DNA of 21,542 nt from an uncultured Clostridium sp. (lineage in GTDB: Bacteria; Bacillota; Clostridia; Lachnospirales; Lachnospiraceae), in NCBI GenBank assembly GCA_900540335.1, contig UQFC01000043.1, forward strand, positions 1 to 21,542, given 5' to 3'. The stretch's first letter is position 1, and each line of letters starts with the position of its first letter. A program made the position numbers and the translations under genes. This document shows, piece by piece, positions 1 to 6,649 of this stretch. The notes under the pieces are model-generated. The model ran no database searches and was not told the origin of the DNA. It saw nothing but the letters and a program-made list of their open reading frames with translations.

Positions 1-1146
1 CAGCCGCTGGTTAAGGTTGTAACCGGCGTTCGCGGATGCGGAAAGACGGCGCTGCTTCGCCGGTTTCAGGAAGAACTGACCGGGGAAGCCAGAGTGATTG
101 CAGTTGATCTGGAAAGCCCGGAGTTTGAGGATTTAACAGACTGTGAAGCCCTGAACCGGTATCTGGAAACGCAGTTGGAGGAGGGACAGAGTTTCTTTGT
201 ATTTCTGGATGAGATTCAGCATACAGAAAACTGGGAGGAAACGGCGGCCCGGATTCTGTCTCTGGGAACCTGTGATCTTTATGTCAGCACTTCCTGCCTC
301 TGGGAGCCGGGGAAAAAAGCCGCTGGCCTTCTGGAGGGAAGATGGGCCGTTCTGGAAATGCAGCCTCTTTCTTTTCGTGAGTATCAGGCGGCCCGGGGAA
401 GAGAGGCAGAAGAAGACGGGAAAGAGGCTTTGCAGCAGTATGCAGAGTCCGGAGCGTTTCCTTATCTGTCAGGACGCAGCCTTGACAGGGAAGAAACGCG
501 GGAGTATCTGCGGGGACTTTACCACACGATTCTGTTAAATGATGTGGTAAAACGCCAGAAAATAGCAGATGCTGTTGTTCTGGAAGCAATTTCCCGGTTC
601 CTCATGTACGAGATTGGAACACGGACTTCTCCTGCTGCAATTGCCAATATTATGGCTGCGTCAGGAAGAAAGGTGGATCAGAAGACCGTAGACAGGTATC
701 TTCAGGGATTGACGGAAGGCCGGCTGTTTTATGAAGTGCGCCGGTATCATATTAAAACACGGAAGCTTCTGACTACGATGAACAAGTTCTATCTGTGTGA
801 CCCGGCTTTGGGCAGGATGATGGTAAAACAGGAGGAAAAAAACAGGGGACGGGTGCTGGAAAATCTGGTATTTCTTGAACTGAAACGAAGATATCCGGAG
901 GTTTACAATGGTCAGCTGGGAACCAGCACGGAAATTGATTTTGTGGCGATCCGGGAAGGCCGGCCTGTCTATTTTCAGGTGGCGGAAAGCACAAAGGATC
1001 CGGCGGAGCTTTCAGAAAAGCTGACTCCCCTTCAGCAGATTCGCGACAATTATCCGAAATATCTTTTGACCATGGATGAGCAGGAAGCGGATTATGAGGG
1101 GATTTTACAATTGAATCTTGTGCAGTGGATGAGTGAAACAGACTGA
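1..1146 (+). CDS. AAA-family ATPase with DUF4143 C-terminal domain (5' end outside window)
   Basis: The frame is open from the first base, so the true start lies upstream; the GTG at 94 is internal. A P-loop (GVRGCGKT) is encoded at bases 25-48 and a Walker B-like run (FVFLDEIQ) near 198-221. The C-terminal part, from about base 780, has the DUF4143 pattern: KFYLCDPALG, then RGRVLENLVFLEL, then a nuclease-like EIDFVA...YFQVA strand pair and the closing DNYPKYLLTMD. Proteins of this AAA_14/DUF4143 class are common, often multicopy, in anaerobic Firmicutes and Bacteroidetes. Their role is poorly defined; an NTP-driven, DNA-linked or toxin-like function has been suggested. The gene stands apart from its neighbours, with a terminator directly behind it. 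The family call is firm; the function is unknown. Confidence 0.9.
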   Translation, partial: QPLVKVVTGVRGCGKTALLRRFQEELTGEARVIAVDLESPEFEDLTDCEALNRYLETQLEEGQSFFVFLDEIQHTENWEETAARILSLGTCDLYVSTSCLWEPGKKAAGLLEGRWAVLEMQPLSFREYQAARGREAEEDGKEALQQYAESGAFPYLSGRSLDREETREYLRGLYHTILLNDVVKRQKIADAVVLEAISRFLMYEIGTRTSPAAIANIMAASGRKVDQKTVDRYLQGLTEGRLFYEVRRYHIKTRKLLTTMNKFYLCDPALGRMMVKQEEKNRGRVLENLVFLELKRRYPEVYNGQLGTSTEIDFVAIREGRPVYFQVAESTKDPAELSEKLTPLQQIRDNYPKYLLTMDEQEADYEGILQLNLVQWMSETD

Positions 1147-1177
1147 AGCTGCAGGACGGAACCAGGTACAAATGATG

Positions 1178-1233
1178 AGCCGGTTTTTTCTAATCTGCGA
1201 TTGACGCAGGCTGGAAAAAGCCGGCTTTTTTTT
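1178..1233 (+). terminator. Intrinsic terminator after the AAA/DUF4143 gene
   Basis: The left arm AGCCGGTTTTTTC (1178-1190) pairs with GAAAAAGCCGGCT (1214-1226) with one G-U wobble. A second perfect stem, CTGCG/CGCAG (1195-1199 and 1205-1209), sits inside. Eight T residues follow (1226-1233). The structure lies 31 bases after the stop codon, as expected for a rho-independent terminator. Confidence 0.8.
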
Positions 1234-1270
1234 ATTTCATAGGAAATTGCGTCCTATGAAATAAAAAAGC
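1224..1270. repeat. Long AT-rich palindrome overlapping the terminator T-tract
   Basis: The left arm, 1224-1244 (GC, eight T, then ATTTCATAGGA), is the inverse of the right arm, 1252-1270 (TCCTATGAAAT, then five A, then GC). Only the T-run lengths differ, and the loop is 7 bases (AATTGCG). The arm shares the GC and T-tract with the preceding terminator, so the two hairpins exclude one another in one transcript. Read from the minus strand it could also stop transcription. It may be a dispersed intergenic repeat, but I see only one copy here. Confidence 0.65.
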
Positions 1271-1288
1271 TCCGCGAGGATCGCTGTC

Positions 1289-1317
1289 TTGCTATTCATT
1301 CTCTGAAATGGTAGAAT
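1289..1317 (+). promoter_or_regulatory. Candidate sigma-70/A promoter for the sensor operon
   Basis: TTGCTA (1289-1294) is followed after exactly 17 bases by TAGAAT (1312-1317), matching the consensus at 4/6 and 5/6 positions. Transcription would start near 1324. That leaves almost no leader for an ATG start at 1335 but a normal leader for the TTG start at 1368. Confidence 0.45.
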
Positions 1318-1354
1318 CGGAGTAAGAAAAAGGAATGATGAACCGGAAAAGTAC

Positions 1355-1362
1355 GGAGGAAA
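1355..1362 (+). promoter_or_regulatory. Ribosome binding site deciding a TTG start
   Basis: GGAGGAAA lies 8 bases (counted from GGAGG) before TTG at 1368. The in-frame ATG codons at 1335 and 1338 have only an AGGA touching them or 3 bases away, too close to work well. Confidence 0.55.
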
Positions 1363-1367
1363 ATACG

Positions 1368-2441
1368 TTGGAAAAAAAGCAGGGGCATTTTTTCAGACAG
1401 AGTCTGACACCGTTTCGCGCGGTCTGTATTTTGGCGGCAGTGGCAGTAGTAATTGCTGCGTTTGCTGTTTTTGGGCAGGGGACGGGAAGAAACGCCGGAG
1501 ATTTGGAGGAAATTCCGGAGGAAAAAAAGCTGGTTCTTTTCACCTCACACAAACCGGATGTCTATGGTCCCATTGTCCGTGAGTTTGAATCAAGAACGGG
1601 AATCTGGGTGGATGTAAGGACAGGAGGAACGACAGAGCTTTTGGAGAATATTGAGGAAAGCAGAAAAAAAGGAGATTTTTCCTGTGATCTGATGTTTGGC
1701 GGCGGAATTGAGAGCTATGAGGCGGCAAAGGAGAATTTTGAATGCTATCGGACTCAGAAAAAGGAGGAGATTATCAGCCGTTATCAGTCAAGGGAGGATT
1801 TGTGGACTCTATTTACAAGACTTCCCATTGTTTTTATTTACAACAATAAGCTGGTCGGAAAGGAAGATGCGCCTCACAGCTGGAAAGAGCTTTTTACAGA
1901 TGACTGGAGGGGACGGATTGCATTTGCGGATCCGGCCAGATCAGGAAGCAGCTGTACCATGCTGGAAACCATGCTTCAGGTTCTGGACGGAGATGAGGAT
2001 CAGGTTCTGAAGGATTTTGCCGGGGCTCTGGACGGCAGTCTCCTGGAAAGCTCCGGCGCGGTACTGGAGGATGTGGCGGCCGGAAGAAAGATGGTGGGGA
2101 TCACCCTGGAGGAGACAGCCAGAAAATGGATTGACCGGGGCGCGGATCTGACGATTGTTTATCCGGAGGAGGGAACCAGCGCTCTGCCTGACGGATGTGC
2201 AGTGGTGAAGGGAGCCCGTCACCGGAAAAATGCAGAGCTTTTTCTGGAATTTATTGTCAGCGATGATACCCAGCGGTTTGCCGGGGAATACCTCTGCCGG
2301 AGAACGATTCGGGAGGATCTGGAGCTGCAAACCAGAGAGCCGGGAGGAAAGCTGATAAGGTTTGATCTGGAGCTGGCGGTTGGCCGTCAGAAGCGGATTC
2401 TGGAGAAATGGGCGGTGCTGACAGATGAAGGAAAAAATTAA
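1368..2441 (+). CDS. Membrane-anchored solute-binding protein (Fe3+/hexose-phosphate-type family), sensor component
   Basis: This encodes 357 residues from the TTG at 1368; ATGs at 1335 and 1338 would add 11 residues but are poorly placed for a ribosome site. A short basic N-terminus and one hydrophobic segment (about residues 17-36) with no lipobox cysteine suggest an uncleaved anchor, with the rest outside the membrane. The mature start (KLVLFTSHKPD, then an FESRTG strand) and the TGGTTELLENI loop fit the SBP_bac_6 binding-protein group that contains AfuA, FutA, PgtC and HptA. The 3' end overlaps the kinase gene by 17 bases, so translation is probably coupled. That arrangement suggests it presents ligand to the kinase rather than feeding the transporter, which has its own lipoprotein. 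The ligand is not readable; iron is the usual automatic label but is not supported here. Confidence 0.8.
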   Translation: MEKKQGHFFRQSLTPFRAVCILAAVAVVIAAFAVFGQGTGRNAGDLEEIPEEKKLVLFTSHKPDVYGPIVREFESRTGIWVDVRTGGTTELLENIEESRKKGDFSCDLMFGGGIESYEAAKENFECYRTQKKEEIISRYQSREDLWTLFTRLPIVFIYNNKLVGKEDAPHSWKELFTDDWRGRIAFADPARSGSSCTMLETMLQVLDGDEDQVLKDFAGALDGSLLESSGAVLEDVAAGRKMVGITLEETARKWIDRGADLTIVYPEEGTSALPDGCAVVKGARHRKNAELFLEFIVSDDTQRFAGEYLCRRTIREDLELQTREPGGKLIRFDLELAVGRQKRILEKWAVLTDEGKN

Positions 2442-4140
2442 AACATCATTTAACAGGGAGCTTCTTGCAGGATTTCTTATGGTTGCCGTTCTGCCGTTGG
2501 TGGTTTCCTGTCTGTTTCTGATTCAGATGTTTCAGGTCAAGGCGAACAGAGACTACAGGAAGGTAAATATGGAGCAGGTTCACATTGTGAATTCTGCATT
2601 TCTGGAGTTTTGGCAGAAGATCGAGGATGCGGAAAACAGCCTTGCCTCCTCCTGGATGGTGCAGATGGCTATGGCGGGAAAGGCAGAGGGCAGAAAAAGT
2701 GAGGTTTATCACATCCTGTATGAGAAAACCTCTGAATTAAGAGAGCTGGCCCGTTTTGATCTGTATTCCGGGGATGGAGTCTGCCTGTATTCTACCGGGA
2801 CCGGCATGTATCAGAAAAAGCTTCCGGTGTACTGGGGCATTCTGAAGGTTTCCGGCGCCCACGGGGAAGATGTGATTATCCGGAAGGACAATGAGGACAT
2901 GTGCCTGATGGCGGCCCGGGGAATCCCGGGGGAGGACGGAGTGCCGGTTGGCTTTGTGGTGGCAAGTCTGTCAGAGGAGAATCTGAATCAGGTGTTTCAG
3001 GGGCTTTTGGGAAGCCAGGACGGGCTTTGTATTCTGAATGAGTTTTACGAGCCCTTATACAGCGCCGGCACAGCGGCCGGGGGAGAAATCGCACAGGCGA
3101 TGAGGGCTGGAAAAATGACGGGAAAAGAAGAGCCTTCCTCCTGGAAGGACAGTGAGGTTTTTGTGGCTCCTCTGGGAGACACCGGGCTGACCGGCGTTCT
3201 TCTGAGGCCGGAAATCTTTACAGGCGGGCTGACAGCCTCCATGTATTCTGTACTGTTTCTTATGACGGCATTCAGCTTTCTTCTTTGTCTGTTTGTGGCT
3301 TCCCGTCTCAGCCGTCATCTGTCCCAGCCGATTCTTTTGCTGAACAGGGCGATGGATAAGGTAAAAAAAGGAAATCTGGATACCCGTGTGGAGATGGAAC
3401 GGGCAGATGAATTCGGACAGCTGGCAGCCAGCTTTGATGCCATGACTGCCCAGCTGGATCAGTATATGAAGGAGCAGGTGGCACAGCAGAAAAAGCTGAA
3501 TGAGGTGCAGATTGCCATGATGCAGGCCCAGCTGAATCCCCACTTTCTTTATAATACCCTGGATACCATGAAGTGGGTGGCAAAGGCAAATCACATTCCG
3601 GAGATAGCCACATTGTCAGCAAAGCTGGCAAAAATTCTAAGGACCAGTATTTCCAGCCCCCAGATGATTCCCCTGAAGGAGGAAATGGAGCTGGCAGACA
3701 GCTATGCAGAGATCCAGAAAATTCGTTTTGGAGGAAGATTTACCTTTACCTCGGAACTTCCCCGGGAGCTTTCCGGAATTTTCGTTCCTAAACTGATGAT
3801 TCAGCCCATTGTGGAAAATGCCATGATTCACGGACTGGCAGACTGTGACGAGGGAACCATCCATGTGAAGGTTTACAGGATGGAGGAAAAGGGACTTTTG
3901 TGCATTGAGGTAACAGATAACGGCTGCGGCATCAGTGATGAGGTGCTGAAACGCCTTAACAGCCGGGACCGGGAAAAGCTGTCCGGCCATATAGGTTTTT
4001 ATAACGTAGATATGGTGATACGTCTTCATTACGGAGACGGGTACGGTCTTCAGGCAGAGCGGAGAGAGGAGTGCGGCTCCTGTGTGCGGATCCTTTTGCC
4101 GGACAGAGGAGAAGAGGCAGCCGTCAGGGAGAAGGACTAA
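2425..4140 (+). CDS. YesM-type sensor histidine kinase
   Basis: This is a 571-residue inner-membrane kinase. TM1 is at about residues 13-36, an extracellular sensor region at 37-268, TM2 at about 270-293, and a HAMP domain at about 294-346 (SQPILLLNRAM...DEFGQLAASF). A helix follows, leading to the His_kinase motif AQLNPHFLYN with phospho-acceptor His373. The ATPase domain has an N-box (IVENAMIHG, Asn465) and a G1 box (DNGCG, Asp498). Kinases of this class pair with AraC-type response regulators and often control sugar or solute uptake. Its start lies inside the upstream binding-protein gene, and the response regulator follows after 26 bases. The trio matches the layout of HptA-HptS-HptR of Staphylococcus and PgtC-PgtB-PgtA of Salmonella. 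The signal is inferred to reach the sensor domain through the anchored binding protein. Confidence 0.95.
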   Translation: MKEKIKTSFNRELLAGFLMVAVLPLVVSCLFLIQMFQVKANRDYRKVNMEQVHIVNSAFLEFWQKIEDAENSLASSWMVQMAMAGKAEGRKSEVYHILYEKTSELRELARFDLYSGDGVCLYSTGTGMYQKKLPVYWGILKVSGAHGEDVIIRKDNEDMCLMAARGIPGEDGVPVGFVVASLSEENLNQVFQGLLGSQDGLCILNEFYEPLYSAGTAAGGEIAQAMRAGKMTGKEEPSSWKDSEVFVAPLGDTGLTGVLLRPEIFTGGLTASMYSVLFLMTAFSFLLCLFVASRLSRHLSQPILLLNRAMDKVKKGNLDTRVEMERADEFGQLAASFDAMTAQLDQYMKEQVAQQKKLNEVQIAMMQAQLNPHFLYNTLDTMKWVAKANHIPEIATLSAKLAKILRTSISSPQMIPLKEEMELADSYAEIQKIRFGGRFTFTSELPRELSGIFVPKLMIQPIVENAMIHGLADCDEGTIHVKVYRMEEKGLLCIEVTDNGCGISDEVLKRLNSRDREKLSGHIGFYNVDMVIRLHYGDGYGLQAERREECGSCVRILLPDRGEEAAVREKD

Positions 4141-4166
4141 AGAAAGAACAGAGGGAGTGAGCGGGA

Positions 4167-4922
4167 ATGTATAAGCTTTTAGTGGCAGATGATGAGATGT
4201 TTGTACGAAAGGGGATTGTCTGTGAAACAGACTGGAAGTCCCTGGGCTTCGGGGATATTCTGGAGGCCTCAAATGGCAGGGAGGCACTGGAGCTGATCCG
4301 GTCAGAGAAGCCGGATCTGGTTATCAGCGATATCCGGATGCCGAAAATGAGCGGAATCGAGATGCTGAAGGTCATGCGGGAGGAGAAAAACGATACGCCT
4401 GTTATTTTTCTTACTGCCTACAGCGAATTTGAGTATGCCAGGGAAGCACTGAAGCTGTATGCCTTTGACTATATTTTAAAGCCGTTTGAGGACGGGGAGC
4501 TGGAGGCGGCCGTTTTGCGGGCCAGGGAAAAAATTCTCCGGTCGCGCGAGAAAAAAGAGGAAAATGAGAATTCCCTGCTTCCCTTTGATGAAAACTCTCC
4601 CGGTCTGTCCGGTTATGTAAGAGAGGCTGTCCGGTATATGGCAGTTCATTACGGGGAAAGTGAGATTACAGTGGCTCAGATAGCAGAGGCTGTCGGAATC
4701 AGCGAGGGTCATTTAAGTCATTGCTTTAAAAAGGAAACAGGATACACGGTTATGGCCTGGCTGACAAGATACCGGATTCAGTCGGCAATGAAGCTGCTTT
4801 CTGATTGCCGGAACAAGGTGTATGAGGCAGCGAATCAGGTTGGATATCGTGATATTGCCTATTTCTCCAGTACCTTTAAAAAGGTGACGGGAATCACTCC
4901 GTCCGAATATCAGAACAGGTGA
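4167..4922 (+). CDS. YesN-type response regulator with AraC DNA-binding domain
   Basis: This encodes 251 residues. The N-terminal receiver has the acidic pair Asp8/Asp9, phospho-acceptor Asp55 in VISDIRMP, the switch threonine in FLTAYSEF and the conserved lysine in DYILKPFEDGE. A short linker rich in Lys and Glu (about 118-145) joins it to a C-terminal AraC/XylS double helix-turn-helix (about 150-251) that ends in the typical GYRDIAYFSSTFKK...GITPSEYQ. The linker is shorter than in most YesN proteins, so the regulator is compact. It belongs to the same transcription unit as the kinase. Its likely target is the promoter region just downstream (4923-5075), which has a clear -10 but no good -35, as expected for an activator-dependent promoter. 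Confidence 0.95.
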   Translation: MYKLLVADDEMFVRKGIVCETDWKSLGFGDILEASNGREALELIRSEKPDLVISDIRMPKMSGIEMLKVMREEKNDTPVIFLTAYSEFEYAREALKLYAFDYILKPFEDGELEAAVLRAREKILRSREKKEENENSLLPFDENSPGLSGYVREAVRYMAVHYGESEITVAQIAEAVGISEGHLSHCFKKETGYTVMAWLTRYRIQSAMKLLSDCRNKVYEAANQVGYRDIAYFSSTFKKVTGITPSEYQNR

Positions 4923-5023
4923 CGAATCACAGTCTTCGGTTACGCCGTCAGGAAACAAAAAAGATAACAGAAAAACGAAAAGAATCGCAGTCCTGTCATC
5001 TGGCTGAAGCCGTCTTTCCACAG

Positions 5024-5041
5024 TATAATAGAACTATAGTT
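5024..5041 (+). promoter_or_regulatory. Candidate activator-dependent promoter (-10) with start-site palindrome
   Basis: A perfect TATAAT lies at 5024-5029. No recognisable TTGACA is found 16-18 bases upstream, which fits control by the AraC-type regulator encoded just before. The perfect 10-base palindrome AACTATAGTT (5032-5041) covers the expected start site and could be an operator. A strong ribosome site (AAGGAGG, 5061-5067) precedes the ATG at 5076. Confidence 0.5.
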
Positions 5042-5075
5042 AAGGACGGTAATTCAAAAAAAGGAGGAGATTCAT

Positions 5076-6506
5076 ATGAAAAAACGTTTCTTATCAGTAG
5101 TCCTTGCATGTTCTCTGACGGCAGTGTCACTGGCAGGCTGCGGCGGAGGCGGCAGTAAGGAAACACAGCCGGCAGCAGCTCCCACAACGGCAGCAGAGGC
5201 CGGAGAAAAGGAAACAGCAGCGCCGGAAGCAAAGCCGGAGGCATCCGGAGATCTTTCTGAGGTAGAGAAGATTATCCAGGAGGCAGAGGGCATGTCCATG
5301 GAAGAGCTGGCTAAGAAAGCCATTGAAGAGTCCAATGGAAAAACCTTCTACGGCGTAGGAAATTCCAGCCGCGGAAAGAGCGCCCTGCCCTTATTTATTG
5401 AGTACCTTCAGACCATCGATCCTTCTTATACGATGGAGTATGAGTGGCAGCAGCCCAAGAATAATAAGATTTTTGAGCAGCTGTCAGCAGATTCTCTGAA
5501 GTCCACAGGAACCTTTGCCATGACTCTGATTCAGGACGGCAACCAGATTGAGTCAAAAATGGTGCAGACCGGTATTCTGAAAACCTATATTCCCAAGGAG
5601 TGGGCAGAGGCCAACAACACAACACCGGATGCCTATGAAGGATTCCTTCCTCTTCAGACACTGAACAAGGTATTTATGTACAACTCCACAGGCGATGCTG
5701 TCTATGACAACTGCTGGGACTTTGTTGCAGAGGGAAGTCATCCGCTGTTTATGGATATTGATTCTGAGATTGTAGGAAAGAACTTCCTGTATATGCTGAC
5801 CGAGGATCAGTACGCAGGCTGGTTAAAGGATGCGTTTGATGCCCTTGATGACAATGACAAGGCTTATTTCCAGCCGGTAATTGACGAGGTTTCTGCAGAT
5901 GCAGAGGATCTGGGGCTGGGCGAAAACGGCGCGTATGCTCTGGCATGGATCAAGCTTTGGGTAGAAAATTACAATGCACAGACGGATGATGGTCCTATCT
6001 GTAATACCCTGGTAACAGATTCTGCTACGGATCAGAGCGGTCTGCTGGTTTATTCCAAGCTGCGTTCTGTTGAGGAGTCTGCAGGTGTATCTTTAAATAA
6101 CATCAAGGTTGCAGCTTATGAGGACGGCTATCAGGGAATCGGCGGATATGGATACTGCCATTATCTGTTCCTGACCAACAACAGTCCTCTGCCCTGGACA
6201 GCATGTGCATTTATCCAGTATATGACCTGTACCGAAGACGGATTCTCCGCATGGGGCAAGGATATGGGCGGTTATTCTGCCAACCCGCAGGTTGCAGAGG
6301 CTATTGAGACAACCTATCAGCACAGCAAGGGCGGCTACAATGAGGCTGGTGAAAATGTGTATGAATGTAAGAACGATCGCGGCTATGACTGGTGGACAAC
6401 AGACGGAGAACTGGTTCTTGAGGATCCGGAATACTGTGCTTCTGTTTCCTTTACCGTAGGAAGCTGGATCGAGATGCTGAGCAAGTATGCGGACAGCGCC
6501 CAGTAG
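5076..6506 (+). CDS. ABC transporter solute-binding lipoprotein
   Basis: This encodes 476 residues. A signal peptide (MKKRFLSVVLACSLTAV) ends in the lipobox LAGC with Cys22 as the lipid-bearing residue. A glycine patch and an Ala/Glu/Pro/Thr-rich linker (to about residue 52) tether the binding domain to the membrane. The body, starting at KTFYGVGNSSRGKSA, is rich in Trp and Tyr and has the general build of a family-1-like extracellular binding protein. I do not recognise a defined substrate family. It is first in the transport unit with the permease and ATPase, so it is the likely substrate receptor of this importer. It clearly differs from the anchored binding protein at 1368-2441, so the locus has one receptor for sensing and one for transport. 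A hairpin and an attenuator-like element follow the gene. Confidence 0.85.
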   Translation: MKKRFLSVVLACSLTAVSLAGCGGGGSKETQPAAAPTTAAEAGEKETAAPEAKPEASGDLSEVEKIIQEAEGMSMEELAKKAIEESNGKTFYGVGNSSRGKSALPLFIEYLQTIDPSYTMEYEWQQPKNNKIFEQLSADSLKSTGTFAMTLIQDGNQIESKMVQTGILKTYIPKEWAEANNTTPDAYEGFLPLQTLNKVFMYNSTGDAVYDNCWDFVAEGSHPLFMDIDSEIVGKNFLYMLTEDQYAGWLKDAFDALDDNDKAYFQPVIDEVSADAEDLGLGENGAYALAWIKLWVENYNAQTDDGPICNTLVTDSATDQSGLLVYSKLRSVEESAGVSLNNIKVAAYEDGYQGIGGYGYCHYLFLTNNSPLPWTACAFIQYMTCTEDGFSAWGKDMGGYSANPQVAEAIETTYQHSKGGYNEAGENVYECKNDRGYDWWTTDGELVLEDPEYCASVSFTVGSWIEMLSKYADSAQ

Positions 6507-6510
6507 GGTG

Positions 6511-6549
6511 TGAAACCATCCGTCTCTTGCAGCAGGCAGAGAGGTTTCA
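6511..6549 (+). other. Intercistronic hairpin after the lipoprotein gene
   Basis: TGAAACC (6511-6517) pairs perfectly with GGTTTCA (6543-6549), and CTCT/AGAG plus GC/GC extend the stem inside. It starts 5 bases after the stop codon and lacks a T-tract. A stable 3' hairpin at this place commonly protects the binding-protein mRNA from decay and helps it exceed the permease message. That role is inferred here. Confidence 0.5.
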
Positions 6550-6568
6550 TCACTGATTGACTAAATCG

Positions 6569-6622
6569 AAGGTGCTGTAAGTGATTCGCAGATCTGTTTG
6601 CGGACCATCTGCGGCACCTTTT
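6569..6622 (+). terminator. Attenuator-like terminator between lipoprotein and permease genes
   Basis: AAGGTGC (6569-6575) pairs with GCACCTT (6614-6620), and an inner perfect stem CGCAGAT/ATCTGCG (6587-6593 and 6607-6613) abuts it. The left side has an 11-base bulge. A short T-run (6619-6622) follows. The T-run is brief, so only partial termination is expected, lowering permease and ATPase expression relative to the lipoprotein. CAGATCTG at 6589-6596 is also self-complementary and could form a competing fold. Confidence 0.5.
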
Positions 6623-6633
6623 CCGATTACAGG

Positions 6634-6640
6634 AAAGGAG
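6634..6640 (+). promoter_or_regulatory. Ribosome binding site deciding the permease TTG start
   Basis: AAAGGAG ends 9 bases before TTG at 6650. The upstream in-frame GTG at 6581 has no comparable site and lies within the attenuator-like hairpin, so TTG is the better start. Confidence 0.65.
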
Positions 6641-6649
6641 CGGACACAG

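Noticed and set aside
3055..3594. Minus-strand open frame within the histidine kinase gene
   Set aside because: Shadow frame opposite the HAMP and kinase coding region; composition is unlike a real protein.
6581..6649. GTG start for the permease
   Set aside because: No Shine-Dalgarno match, and it lies inside a predicted hairpin; AAAGGAG before TTG at 6650 is better.
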